The translations under genes were made by a program, and so were the position numbers. Of a stretch of DNA of 48,787 nt, positions 8,695 to 16,451 are shown piece after piece. Numbering within the stretch: the stretch's first letter is position 1; each line of letters starts with the position of its first letter. Under the pieces are notes generated by a model. The model did not search any database. It saw nothing but the letters and a program-made list of their open reading frames with translations, and was not told where the DNA came from. This DNA is from an uncultured Lachnospiraceae bacterium (GTDB lineage Bacteria; Bacillota; Clostridia; Lachnospirales; Lachnospiraceae), in assembly GCA_910584585.1 (NCBI GenBank), contig CAJUBP010000038.1, forward strand, positions 1 to 48,787, given 5' to 3'.

Positions 8695-10545
8695 TCATTT
8701 TTCCCAGATCCCGGTAACTAACACTGTCATATCATCCGGCACCTTTCCTGCAGTAAACAATAAAATCTGCTCCAGGGCCTGCTTCGCCATCTGCTCCGGA
8801 TTATTGGTTGAAATCCCCTCCAGAATGTCACGGAACGCCTCTTCCGGCTCCGAAACGTGCAGATCATCCAGCACGCCGTCTGTCACCTGAACCACGAAAT
8901 CCCCGTTCTGAAGCTGCCGGCTGGTTCTGTCAATTTCCAGCTGATGAAACATGCCGGCAGGCAGGCTTCCGGAGGAAATGCATTCCACCTCTTCTCCCCG
9001 TTTGATAAAGGTGGCGGCTGCGCCGATTTTGTAAAATTCACACATCCCTGTATACAAATCCATCGAAGCTAAGTCCACCGTGGAGAAGATTCCCTCTTCC
9101 CCCTGAATCACCATGGCGGAATTCATCATCCGAATGGCCGTCTCTTTTCGAAAACCTGCCTCCAGAAACTTCTCTATTAACTCTATCACCATTTCGCTTT
9201 CCTTACAAGCGCGGATTCCGGAACCCATCCCGTCTGACAAGGCCATCACGCACTCTCCTCCGTCCAGTTCCAGAAAGGAAAAACTGTCTCCCGACACCTG
9301 GGCCTCGTCTTTGGTCAGCCTGGCCACGCCCTGCAGGGTGTGGAACAGCGTGTCCTCTTCAAAAGTCAGAAAACTTTCTTCTTTTCCCACCATAGAACGG
9401 ACATATTTTCCCGGCGCCATGTCCCGGCGCAGCCCCTGGCTGACCGCTTTTGCCAGTTCTTTTACCGATACGCAGTTTCCCCATTTGGAGCATGCCTGCA
9501 TCTGCAGGGACAGTTTTCCGTTTCTCCTCTCATAGAGGCGGATATCTCTGGCGGTAATTCCCCGCTCTTTCATTCTGTAGCGCACCGCCCCCAACAGTTT
9601 TCCCTCCTGGCGGCTGATGTCCCTGTACTCCCTGGCGCAGTCCTCCATAATATAGGCCATGGCGTCTAACTGTTCCGCAATCACCCCGCGGTTTTCCAGC
9701 AGCCGGTTATACCAGGCCAGATTCAGCTTGGCCTTCTCGAATACTTCCACCGCCTCTTCGATCACGCTGTCAGCATAGGGACAGTAATCCGCCAGCTCCT
9801 GATTCACTTCCTCCTTTGCGCCGCCCCGCTTCTCAATGGAATGGAACAGACGGTAAAACACCTCAAACATGGGGCTGTTTTCCTCCTGCCAGCAAATGGC
9901 GCACTGGTCGCAGGACATGCAGATTTTGCCTGCAATTTCCTGCTGCATTTTTCCCATTTCCTCCGGTTCAAAACTGTTTTTAAAGCTTTCCATCTGGGAA
10001 AAGATCTGGGAAAGCCCGTTAAATGATTTGGCGTAAGTCTCAAGCTTTTCCCCGTGTTCCGGCGCAATCTGACTGGTCTCCTTCCTGCCGCCGGAGGGAA
10101 AAAACGCGCCTTCTAAAAACTGGTGAAGGACGGGCGTCAGCACAAAGACCGTTCCGAATACCAGAAGGGATTCCAACAGTCCCATCCACACAACGGCCCG
10201 GTTCCTGACCTGCAGCAATTCCCCCGCCAGGGTCACAAGGAACACGCTGAGCCCCGCCGCGCCTGCGCCAATATAGGTGCGGCAGCTTTTGTTGGCCCAC
10301 TCCACCAGCTTGATTACCGCAGCCGTCACAAAAATCACTGTCATATATTTTGCCATGGCCTGCACCGGAATAAACAGCGCCATTCCGAAAATGCTGAAAA
10401 TCAGCAGCAGTGTGCGGTTGATTTCCCCTAAATAGCAGGCCGCGAAAAATCCGGGGATCAACGGATAACATCCTGCAAACGCTCCTTTTGACACTGCCAT
10501 TGCCGCCCCGTATAATATAATTTCTTTCCATCTTGTCTGTTTCAT
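8695..10545 (-). CDS. spoIIE: Stage II sporulation protein E (PP2C-type phosphatase)
   Basis: Membrane serine phosphatase that dephosphorylates SpoIIAA and so activates sigma-F in the forespore. Five or six hydrophobic segments occupy roughly residues 5-150. A cytoplasmic linker follows with a Cys cluster (ICMSCDQCAICW), then the PP2C domain with metal-binding motifs ALSDGMGSG and VTDGVLDD. The start ATG at 10545 follows AAAGGAGGACGAAAA. About 616 aa is shorter than the ~830 aa Bacillus protein, mainly in the membrane part. It has its own Spo0A-type promoter and is separated from divIC by a terminator. Confidence 0.95.
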   Translation of the reverse strand: MKQTRWKEIILYGAAMAVSKGAFAGCYPLIPGFFAACYLGEINRTLLLIFSIFGMALFIPVQAMAKYMTVIFVTAAVIKLVEWANKSCRTYIGAGAAGLSVFLVTLAGELLQVRNRAVVWMGLLESLLVFGTVFVLTPVLHQFLEGAFFPSGGRKETSQIAPEHGEKLETYAKSFNGLSQIFSQMESFKNSFEPEEMGKMQQEIAGKICMSCDQCAICWQEENSPMFEVFYRLFHSIEKRGGAKEEVNQELADYCPYADSVIEEAVEVFEKAKLNLAWYNRLLENRGVIAEQLDAMAYIMEDCAREYRDISRQEGKLLGAVRYRMKERGITARDIRLYERRNGKLSLQMQACSKWGNCVSVKELAKAVSQGLRRDMAPGKYVRSMVGKEESFLTFEEDTLFHTLQGVARLTKDEAQVSGDSFSFLELDGGECVMALSDGMGSGIRACKESEMVIELIEKFLEAGFRKETAIRMMNSAMVIQGEEGIFSTVDLASMDLYTGMCEFYKIGAAATFIKRGEEVECISSGSLPAGMFHQLEIDRTSRQLQNGDFVVQVTDGVLDDLHVSEPEEAFRDILEGISTNNPEQMAKQALEQILLFTAGKVPDDMTVLVTGIWEK

Positions 10546-10600
10546 TTTTCGTCCTCCTTTTCTGTCCGGCCGATTCTTCCATGCCAAACGTGCAGGAGTT

Positions 10601-10633
10601 ATTATAAAAAGAAGCAGATGAAATGTTTGTCAA
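10601..10633 (-). promoter_or_regulatory. spoIIE promoter: consensus sigma-A boxes with 21-bp spacer
   Basis: On the minus strand TTGACA (10628-10633) and TATAAT (10601-10606) are separated by exactly 21 bp. This unusual spacing is known from the Spo0A-activated spoIIE promoter of Bacillus subtilis (22 bp at spoIIG), where perfect boxes are too far apart for RNA polymerase without Spo0A~P. Confidence 0.8.
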
Positions 10634-10667
10634 ACCCGGGACAAGTTTTCAAAAACTTTTAGACAAA
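10626..10667. promoter_or_regulatory. Candidate Spo0A boxes upstream of spoIIE
   Basis: TTTGTCAAA (10626-10634, plus strand) matches the TTTGTCRAA 0A-box consensus and overlaps the -35 element. TTTGTCTAA (minus strand, 10659-10667) is a near match about 33 bp further upstream. A weaker ACTTGTCCC lies between them (10638-10646). Confidence 0.6.
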
Positions 10668-10709
10668 AAGCCCCTTAGAATCACTGTTTATGGCGATTCT
10701 AAGGGGCTT
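10668..10709 (-). terminator. Terminator of the rqcP-yabP-yabQ-divIC operon
   Basis: A 15-bp perfect stem (10668-10682 with 10695-10709) and 12-nt loop, followed on the minus strand by TTTTTGTCT. It lies 59 bp after divIC and its T-run abuts the candidate Spo0A boxes of spoIIE. Confidence 0.88.
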
Positions 10710-10767
10710 AAGCATTTTAGGAAATTCACAATCACGCTTTATCTTGCGCAATCCCCTTGAGGATGTC

Positions 10768-11118
10768 TTATTTTTCAGAAGATTCCCGCTCCTTGAAAAT
10801 AATCTCATTGGAATAAACAAGTCCTAATTTTGTCTTTGCCACCTGCTCGATGTATTCTTTGGTATTTACATATTTCTCATATTCTTTCAGTTCCTTCTTC
10901 CGCTGCTCCTCAGATTCCAACTGAGCCTGCAGCTCTGTTTCCTGGGCTGAGTAGGATTGATTCTTCTCATACACAGAGACAATCTGAACAGACATCACGC
11001 CGATTAAGGTCAGCACAATCAACGTGATGCATATCATGCTGGACTTATTCTGTTTCCTTCTTCTCCGCATTCTGGTTCTCTCTGCGCTTGACTTGCGCGC
11101 TCTCTCACGTTTTTCCAT
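10768..11118 (-). CDS. divIC: Septum formation initiator DivIC/FtsB family
   Basis: Bitopic division protein expected to complex with FtsL and DivIB at the septum. 116 aa: a very basic cytoplasmic N-terminus (~1-26), one TM segment (~28-48), then a coiled coil (~52-85) and a short extracellular C-terminal domain. This is the normal layout and size. The ribosome binding site is modest (AAAGGCAG). Position after yabQ matches the conserved yabP-yabQ-divIC operon. Confidence 0.9.
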   Translation of the reverse strand: MEKRERARKSSAERTRMRRRRKQNKSSMICITLIVLTLIGVMSVQIVSVYEKNQSYSAQETELQAQLESEEQRKKELKEYEKYVNTKEYIEQVAKTKLGLVYSNEIIFKERESSEK

Positions 11119-11152
11119 GTTACTGCCTTTCTCTGTTCCGATTTTTGCATCT

Positions 11153-11206
11153 GCATGTTTCTGATTCCCGGCTCCTGCCTGTACTCAGTATGCTTCTGAT
11201 TCCCGG
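11153..11206. repeat. Short tandem duplication between yabQ and divIC (period ~37 bp)
   Basis: The phrase TTTCTGATTCCCGG near 11158-11171 recurs as CTTCTGATTCCCGG at about 11193-11206, with similar flanking bases. It is one of several junction duplications in this window. Confidence 0.55.
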
Positions 11207-11210
11207 GCAT

Positions 11211-11684
11211 TTATAATTTACATAATCCTATTCTAACTGCTTTCCACAGTTTTTTCAATTGTTTTTTCCAAAACCGTAAGACTTTTTTCAGCATCTTTTT
11301 CAGACGCCCCAGAGGGCCTTTCAGCAAACGGGCTGTCCAAACCATGGGCCTGCTTACCAGAAACAGAATTTTTTCCAGAAGAAATACGCTTCCTTTCACC
11401 ACCCATCTGCTGAGCAGCAGGTTATAGCTTAACATTCCCACTACAACTCCGCCTATGACAAATCCTCTGATATAACCGCTGTTTTCCCGGTAGAGCATGG
11501 CAAAGAGCGCAATGGCGCTCCCAATCCAGAACAACAGGTCTTCCGCCCCTGTGACCCAGCTTTTATGGGAAACCAGCCGCCGCATAATCCGAAGCAGATC
11601 GTATACAAACAGAAGTATCATTCCGGTAAGGAAAGAGGCCAGCAATACATCTGCTTCTTTTAAGATCTCCGGGCTTACTTTCAT
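11211..11684 (-). CDS. yabQ: Spore cortex biosynthesis protein YabQ
   Basis: Integral membrane protein needed for spore cortex formation in Bacillus. 157 aa with hydrophobic segments near residues 12-30, 45-65 and 72-95, then a strongly basic C-terminal tail (multiple KK pairs) that is common in clostridial YabQ. The ATG at 11684 overlaps the yabP stop (TGATG), indicating translational coupling; a GTG one codon upstream is also possible. Confidence 0.88.
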   Translation of the reverse strand: MKVSPEILKEADVLLASFLTGMILLFVYDLLRIMRRLVSHKSWVTGAEDLLFWIGSAIALFAMLYRENSGYIRGFVIGGVVVGMLSYNLLLSRWVVKGSVFLLEKILFLVSRPMVWTARLLKGPLGRLKKMLKKVLRFWKKQLKKLWKAVRIGLCKL

Positions 11685-11968
11685 CACTTAAACAGTCTTC
11701 CCAGAAAAGATTCGCCCTGCTTTGCGGAAGATTTTACATCAGAATAGGTAAAACTGTCGATTTTTCCTTCGATGTCTATCTCTCCCTTTTCCAGGGTCAG
11801 GCGGTTTACGTGAAGATCATTCCCCTTAATCATCAGCATTCCCAGTTCCGTTTCCAGAAGGATTTCCCCCACATCAAAGGAAAGCACATCAATTACCCCG
11901 TTTAACACCCCGTTTTTCCGGTTGGATATCACAATCTTATGGCTGTGGCCCGCCGCTCTTTCTTCCAT
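11684..11968 (-). CDS. yabP: Sporulation protein YabP
   Basis: Small beta-rich protein of the YabP/YqfC family, required for spore cortex assembly in Bacillus; the biochemical role is unknown. 94 aa from the ATG at 11968, which follows AAGGAGGTTTTAAT. Family-typical segments are visible (LSFDVGEILLETELGMLMIK, LEKGEIDIEG). It lies between rqcP and yabQ as in most clostridial genomes. Confidence 0.92.
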   Translation of the reverse strand: MEERAAGHSHKIVISNRKNGVLNGVIDVLSFDVGEILLETELGMLMIKGNDLHVNRLTLEKGEIDIEGKIDSFTYSDVKSSAKQGESFLGRLFK

Positions 11969-12050
11969 ATTAAAACCTCCTTCCATATTTCCGGGACCAT
12001 ATGGATGTCCTTTTTAAATATATGAAGGAGGCTGTGTTTTATGCCTGGGA

Positions 12051-12290
12051 TTACAGATATTTGAATAATTCTTTGGCTTCTTCTTTCCTGCTGGTGTCCT
12101 GAACCGCCAGCACTTCCACTTTTACATTTTTGGTTCCGAAGCCGATTTCAATCACGTCGCCGGCTTTCACGTCCTGGGACGCTTTCGCCACTTTGCCGTT
12201 GACAGACACTCTTCCTGCGTCGCAGGCTTCATTGGCTACGGTCCGCCGCTTAATCAAACGGGAAACCTTTAAATACTTGTCAAGACGCAT
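12051..12290 (-). CDS. rqcP: S4-domain RNA-binding protein RqcP (YabO)
   Basis: A 79-aa S4 RNA-binding protein. In Bacillus, RqcP (YabO) works with RqcH in ribosome-associated quality control, stabilising peptidyl-tRNA during Ala tailing on stalled 50S subunits. The S4 core is clear: MRLDKYLKVSRLIKRRTVAN, then GRVSVNGKVAKASQDVKAGD. The ribosome binding site is GGGAG, 10 nt before ATG. It is the first gene of the operon with yabP, yabQ and divIC. Confidence 0.92.
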   Translation of the reverse strand: MRLDKYLKVSRLIKRRTVANEACDAGRVSVNGKVAKASQDVKAGDVIEIGFGTKNVKVEVLAVQDTSRKEEAKELFKYL

Positions 12291-12322
12291 TTCAGCTCAC
12301 TCCCTTCGTTCCAACTGGTAAT

Positions 12323-12389
12323 CGAGCAGGGAAGCGTCATCTTCCCCTGCTCGCCGCGCGCCGCACAGCGGCATGTTTCCGCTGCGCGG
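12323..12389. repeat. Two adjacent GC-rich hairpins upstream of rqcP
   Basis: Hairpin 1 pairs 12323-12334 with 12341-12353 (one bulge). Hairpin 2 pairs 12361-12371 with 12379-12389 (11 bp, one G-U). Neither has a T-run. They lie between the hup terminator and the rqcP start, possibly in the rqcP leader. Confidence 0.6.
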
Positions 12390-12404
12390 GGCTGTACACA
12401 AAAA

Positions 12405-12437
12405 GAGGGCTCTCCTGGTTATCTTCAGAGAACCCTC
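12405..12437 (-). terminator. Terminator of hup
   Basis: A 10-bp stem with one G-U pair (12428-12437 with 12405-12414), followed on the minus strand by TTTTTGTG, 18 bp after the hup stop codon. Confidence 0.85.
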
Positions 12438-12455
12438 AGCCATGTCATAAACTGA

Positions 12456-12731
12456 CTATGCATTAATCATGTCTTTTAACGCTTTTCCTGCCTTAAATTT
12501 CGGCGCCTTGGAAGCCGGAATTACCATCTCTTTGCCGCTCTGAGGATTTCTTCCGGTTCTTGCCGCGCGCTCGGAAACTTCAAATGTGCCGAAGCCCACC
12601 AACTGAATCTTCTCTCCCTTTTTCAGTTCTTCTGTAACTACATCAGTGAAAGCTTTCAGCGCCTTCTCTGCATCTTTTCTGGACAATTCCGTTTTCTCAG
12701 ACATTGCTGCAATTAATTCTGCTTTGTTCAT
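12456..12731 (-). CDS. hup: DNA-binding protein HU
   Basis: Nucleoid-associated histone-like protein that bends DNA as a dimer. 91 aa is the standard length. The family signature (GFGTFEVSERAARTGRNPQSG) and the beta-arm prolines are intact. Start ATG follows GAGGAGG. It has its own terminator, so it is probably a single-gene transcript upstream of the rqcP operon. Confidence 0.97.
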   Translation of the reverse strand: MNKAELIAAMSEKTELSRKDAEKALKAFTDVVTEELKKGEKIQLVGFGTFEVSERAARTGRNPQSGKEMVIPASKAPKFKAGKALKDMINA

Positions 12732-12851
12732 GACAAAATTCCTCCTCTGGATTCTATATATTAAAAATTATTGTGGCCATATATCTGTCAAAGTAATGTC
12801 TAATTTCTTCTCTCTATATCCTAAACCACATATCTAAGGATTATATATGTT

Positions 12852-14585
12852 TTACAGCATTTTGTCAATCATTGCGAGCACTTCTTTCCCTAATTGTTCA
12901 GATTTTTCATCTGCATCCGACAGGGAAGTCCCTTTTACGCCATAATAGAACTTCACTTTCGGTTCTGTTCCGGAAGGTCTGACGCATACCCACGCGTCGT
13001 CTGTCAAATCGTAATACAGCACATTGGAGGAAGGAAGCCCTGTGGGCCTTACCTGCCCGTCCGCCATATTCTGAATGGTATCTTTCTTGTAATCCCTTGC
13101 GGACAATACCTGGTATCCGCCGATCTCCTTCGGCGTATTCTCCCTTAAGGTATTCATAATCTCCTGGATCTTCTCTAATCCTTCGATTCCCTTTAAAGTG
13201 ATTGCCTTTACGTCATCTTTGTAATAGCCGTAACGCTCATACATTGCGATCATGGCGTCCCATAAGGTCATATTTTTGGTTTTGTAATAAGCAGCGGCTT
13301 CGCATAAGGTCATGGAAGCCACAACTGCGTCCTTGTCCCTTGCGTAAGTGCCGGTGAGACAGCCGTAGCTCTCTTCCATACCGAAGAGATAAGTTCCTTT
13401 TCCAGTGTTTTCGAATTCCAGAATCTTCTGGCCGATAAATTTAAAGCCGGTGAGCACTTCAATCAGTTCAATGCCGTAATATTTCGCAATGGCGTCCGCC
13501 ATGTTGGTGGAAACGATGGATTTCACAAAAGCGCCGTCTGCCGGAAGTCCGTCTTTCTCTTTTCTCTGGCTGATAACATAGTCGCCGATAAGGCAGCCTG
13601 ACATGTTGCCGGTAAGGCTGTGGTATTCCCCGGTTTTGGAGTCCTTCACATACACGCCCAGACGGTCAGCGTCGGGATCTGTGGCCAGAATCAAATCCGC
13701 GTTCACTTCCTTGCCAAGCTTTAAGCCCAACTGGAACGCTTCTTCGGATTCCGGATTGGGATAGCTTACCGTCGGGAATTCACCGTCCGGCAGCTCCTGT
13801 TCCGGCACCACATAGACATGCTCAAAACCAAGTTCTTTCAGCACCCGGCGCACCGGAATATTTCCGGTTCCGTGCAGCGGAGAATATACAATCTTCATAT
13901 CCTTTGCCACTGCGTCAATGCAGTCCTGGCGCAGAACCAGGCTCTTTAACTCTTCAATATAGGGATCGTCAATATCGCTGCCGATGGTGGTATAGAGCCC
14001 CGCCTTCTCTGCCTCAGCCTTGTCCATGGTCTTAACTGTGGCATAATCGGTTACCTTCTTCACCTCATCCATAATTCCCTTGTCATGGGGCGGCGTAATC
14101 TGAGCGCCGTCTTCCCAATATACCTTATATCCGTTGTATTCGGGAGGATTATGGCTTGCAGTAATATTAATTCCTGCAATGCATCCCAGCTTGCGGACTG
14201 CGTAAGACAGTTCGGGAGTTGGCCTTAAGGACTCGAACACATAGGCCTTAATGCCGTTTGCTGCCAGGCAAAGAGCCGCTTCATCTGCAAATTCCGGCGA
14301 CATTCTGCGGGAATCATAGGCAATTGCCACTCCTTTGGCCTGTCCGTTCACCGACGCGATATAATTTGCCAGTCCCTGGGTTGCCTTGCGCACCGTATAG
14401 ATGTTCATGCGGTTGGTGCCGGCCCCGATCACGCCCCGCAGCCCGGCGGTGCCGAACTCCAAATCCATATAAAAACGTTCTTCTATCTCTTTTTCATCTT
14501 CTGCAATTCCTTTTAACTCTGCTTTGGTGGCTTCATCAAAGTATGGGTTATTTAACCACTCCTGATACATTTCTTTGTAATCCAT
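12852..14585 (-). CDS. pgcA: Alpha-phosphoglucomutase / phosphomannomutase (PgcA type)
   Basis: Alpha-D-phosphohexomutase that interconverts glucose-1-P and glucose-6-P (possibly mannose phosphates), supplying sugar nucleotides. All four functional sites are present: active-site S144 in TASHNP, metal loop D303-P-D305-A-D307, sugar loop GMEESYG and phosphate loop RPSGTEPK near the C-terminus. 577 aa closely matches Bacillus PgcA. Start ATG follows GAGGAGG. Substrate preference cannot be told from sequence. Confidence 0.93.
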   Translation of the reverse strand: MDYKEMYQEWLNNPYFDEATKAELKGIAEDEKEIEERFYMDLEFGTAGLRGVIGAGTNRMNIYTVRKATQGLANYIASVNGQAKGVAIAYDSRRMSPEFADEAALCLAANGIKAYVFESLRPTPELSYAVRKLGCIAGINITASHNPPEYNGYKVYWEDGAQITPPHDKGIMDEVKKVTDYATVKTMDKAEAEKAGLYTTIGSDIDDPYIEELKSLVLRQDCIDAVAKDMKIVYSPLHGTGNIPVRRVLKELGFEHVYVVPEQELPDGEFPTVSYPNPESEEAFQLGLKLGKEVNADLILATDPDADRLGVYVKDSKTGEYHSLTGNMSGCLIGDYVISQRKEKDGLPADGAFVKSIVSTNMADAIAKYYGIELIEVLTGFKFIGQKILEFENTGKGTYLFGMEESYGCLTGTYARDKDAVVASMTLCEAAAYYKTKNMTLWDAMIAMYERYGYYKDDVKAITLKGIEGLEKIQEIMNTLRENTPKEIGGYQVLSARDYKKDTIQNMADGQVRPTGLPSSNVLYYDLTDDAWVCVRPSGTEPKVKFYYGVKGTSLSDADEKSEQLGKEVLAMIDKML

Positions 14586-15006
14586 TTTAATCCTCCTCGT
14601 TATTGTTGTGGCGCTGCTTTTGCCTATAGGTTCTATGCAAAATGCGCAGGCAAAAATCTGCTGCTTTTATCATACTTCAAGAGGGGGAATTTCTCAACTG
14701 TTTTTTGGGAAAATTGTGGGGTAAGAGCGAGATTTTTGGATTTGCGGGGTGGGTGGTGATTGGGAGGGGAAGTTTATTTTGCGAGACGGACGGCAGTGTT
14801 CCATGTATGTTCGTCTACAATGGCTTCCTTTTTGGAAATATCCCGTGAATAAAATTCGTTCAGGATGTTCTTGAACGGGGTAATGTCCTTCTCACCGCCG
14901 CATGGCTACGGACTTTGATCTCCCCACGCTTTTCACTTTCTATGGCATTGCGGTATCTCCCGTCTGAAAGGAAAAAGCGGTATCTCTCCCCTTTAAAACG
15001 ATAACA
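14586..15006. other. Gene-free boundary of accessory island
   Basis: 14586-14770 is G/T-rich on the plus strand and holds no recognised gene. From 14774 the region contains broken minus-strand coding pieces (see the recombinase fragment). Another short open stretch in a different frame (about 14900-15000, minus) is not recognised and may be the remains of an accessory gene. Confidence 0.5.
14774..14899 (-). pseudogene. Remnant of a large serine recombinase
   Basis: The minus-strand translation reads GGEKDITPFKNILNEFYSRD then ISKKEAIVDEHTWNTAVRLAK and stop. The first part matches the segment linking the resolvase domain to the recombinase domain of large serine recombinases (ITPFxNxxNExYxxDISxK). 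The second resembles the later (A/P)IVDxxTW motif. The intervening ~60-100 residues are missing, as is everything before and after, so this is an internally deleted fragment of a transposon or ICE recombinase. Confidence 0.55.
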
Positions 15007-15225
15007 TTATTCTTTTTTTCTTTGATAGCACTGTGCCATAAGTACAATAAAATTTTCTGGCACATGGATTATTTCAGATATTTCTTTTATAGATTTCCCT
15101 TCAATGCAATAGTATTGATAAACAAAGGATGACATTTCACATGCCTGGACAATTAGCGTTCCAAGCAATTCCTTCATTAACGAACTGAACTCTTCAACAT
15201 AAGGACTTACTTTGCATATCCCCAA
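15007..15225 (-). CDS. Small hypothetical protein, possibly frameshifted
   Basis: A 72-codon open frame starting at TTG, with a possible later ATG at residue 17. The C-terminal half (KSIKEISEIIHVPENFIVLM) has a helix-turn-helix look, but I do not recognise the family. A second reading frame opens with ATG at about 15250, just after the upstream gene, and runs only 14 codons before its stop overlaps this frame; a single frameshift could join them into one longer gene. Part of the decayed island; may be a remnant. Confidence 0.35.
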   Translation of the reverse strand: MGICKVSPYVEEFSSLMKELLGTLIVQACEMSSFVYQYYCIEGKSIKEISEIIHVPENFIVLMAQCYQRKKE

Positions 15226-15252
15226 ACAATCTCTACAAGTTCTGTTGGCATA

Positions 15253-15558
15253 TCAGATGGCAATGGCGGTAATTGTATATAGTTCATTTTTTATGATGTA
15301 ATCGCCAATTCTTGCCTTAGCGCCATCGTCTATGGGATAAAACATCTTTTCTGCTGCATCAAAAATGACAATTTCCTCCGTTGTCTGTCCCTCGACTGTA
15401 TGTAAAATATTTTTAATGCATTCATCGCCTGTACCGACACATGTGATAAGCTTCCAATACATAATAGAACGCTTATCTGAATGGCTCAGATGCTTTTTTG
15501 ATATGTCAAATTCATCCTGCACCCAGAATGCCATCCATTTGATTTTTATTTTTTTCAT
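15253..15558 (-). CDS. Hypothetical protein downstream of a consensus promoter
   Basis: A 101-aa protein (from ATG at 15558; GTG at 15576 also possible) with no recognised domain. It is mixed alpha/beta with Trp-rich N-terminal residues and no signal peptide or TM. A good promoter (TTGACA, 17 bp, TATAGT) lies about 75 bp upstream, supporting a real transcript. It is divergent from the RHH gene and shares an operator-like site with it. Confidence 0.5.
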   Translation of the reverse strand: MKKIKIKWMAFWVQDEFDISKKHLSHSDKRSIMYWKLITCVGTGDECIKNILHTVEGQTTEEIVIFDAAEKMFYPIDDGAKARIGDYIIKNELYTITAIAI

Positions 15559-15631
15559 ACTCTTTTTATTTCTCACACCTCATTTCTTGAATGTATAAAT
15601 ATGATATTACAAATATTTTCCTTACTCTTAT

Positions 15632-15660
15632 ACTATAAAATGCTATCACTTAACTGTCAA
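15632..15660 (-). promoter_or_regulatory. Promoter of the 15253-15558 gene
   Basis: On the minus strand TTGACA (15655-15660) and TATAGT (15632-15637) are separated by 17 bp. Confidence 0.7.
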
Positions 15661-15663
15661 GTG
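15647..15663. promoter_or_regulatory. Operator-like inverted repeat over the divergent promoter
   Basis: CACTT and AAGTG are separated by 7 bp and overlap the -35 box of the leftward promoter. This suits binding by the ribbon-helix-helix protein encoded 64 bp to the right. The link is inference. Confidence 0.45.
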
Positions 15664-15726
15664 AATGTATAAATTCCCTGCAAATTAGTCTACCATAAAT
15701 ACATATCATAAATGGAGGACAGGAAA

Positions 15727-15906
15727 ATGGCAACCAATAAGCGTGTATTTACTTTACGTCTGCCAGACGAAATATTTGATAAAATAGGTGTCTTAGCAAC
15801 AAGCGAACACCGATCCATGACAAATTATATTGAATATGTATTGATACAGCATTTAGAGCAAGTAGAAAAAAAACATGGGGAAATTAAAACCGACCAGACA
15901 GAATAA
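15727..15906 (+). CDS. Ribbon-helix-helix (Arc-like) DNA-binding protein
   Basis: 59 aa from the ATG at 15727, with GGAGG 9 nt upstream. The beta strand RVFTLRLPDEIFDKIGVLA and the helices after it (HRSMTNYIEYVLIQHLEQV) fit the Arc/CopG fold, in which a dimer inserts a two-stranded sheet into the major groove. Such proteins are frequent on ICEs and plasmids. A terminator follows. It is the likely regulator of itself and of the divergent gene. Confidence 0.75.
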   Translation: MATNKRVFTLRLPDEIFDKIGVLATSEHRSMTNYIEYVLIQHLEQVEKKHGEIKTDQTE

Positions 15907-15991
15907 ATCAAAGGACATAGATAAACTTTGTATGCTTTGGATAAATGATTTTGTAGAATTTGATTGTATTAATACAAATTTAAAATTTTAA

Positions 15992-16022
15992 GGGCAATAG
16001 CATTGTTTCGTTCGCTATTGCC
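15992..16022 (+). terminator. Terminator after the RHH gene
   Basis: GGGCAATAG (15992-16000) pairs with CTATTGCCC (16014-16022) around a 13-nt loop, followed by CTTGTATATC. Fairly weak T-run. Confidence 0.6.
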
Positions 16023-16204
16023 CCTTGTATATCTGTTAGTTAATTTTATACCACGGTGCTGCCTGTATCCCCCCTGGATGACCATATGCTGGATATAATG
16101 ATTTCATAGTTAATAAAATTATTGGGTAGTGTCAATTTTATATATCCAAAATCGGCTCATCCATAGTAAATTCAATGATTTCAGAGGTTATAAACCTTTG
16201 CCTG

Positions 16205-16336
16205 CCCTTTCTTTGGCTTGAGCGGTCAAAATTTTACTTACGGAAATCCTGTCAAGGCCAGGCTGAAAGCCTGTTAAATTCAGTCTTGACAGGACTTCCG
16301 TAAGTAAAATATAATCTGTTTCCGCCAAGGAAAGGG
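16205..16336. repeat. 132-bp two-tier inverted repeat (cruciform)
   Basis: The inner stem pairs 16231-16256 with 16285-16310 (26 bp, one G-U-type mismatch) around a 28-nt loop that holds a small AGGC/GCCT hairpin. The outer stem pairs 16205-16217 with 16324-16336 (12 of 13). A symmetric 13/13-nt internal loop separates the tiers. No ORF is present. Confidence 0.8.
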
Positions 16337-16401
16337 GTTAGATTTTTTCTCAATCTTTTTGCCTCTGTTCGGAATGGATCTGGATAGCTATTTTAAATTT
16401 G

Positions 16402-16430
16402 TTGACACCTAATATGATGCCACCTATAAT
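16402..16430 (+). promoter_or_regulatory. Perfect consensus sigma-A promoter of the hicAB remnant
   Basis: TTGACA (16402-16407) and TATAAT (16425-16430) are separated by 17 bp. The predicted start lies about 15 bp before the ATG of the broken hicA. Confidence 0.8.
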
Positions 16431-16451
16431 ATAGAATAAGAGATATTCAAG

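Larger units (their letters stand above)
15907..16434. other. Gene-free region before the hicAB remnant
   Basis: Apart from the RHH terminator, the long cruciform at 16205-16336 and the promoter at 16402-16430, I see no coding signal. It is AT-rich, typical of a decayed island. Confidence 0.5.
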
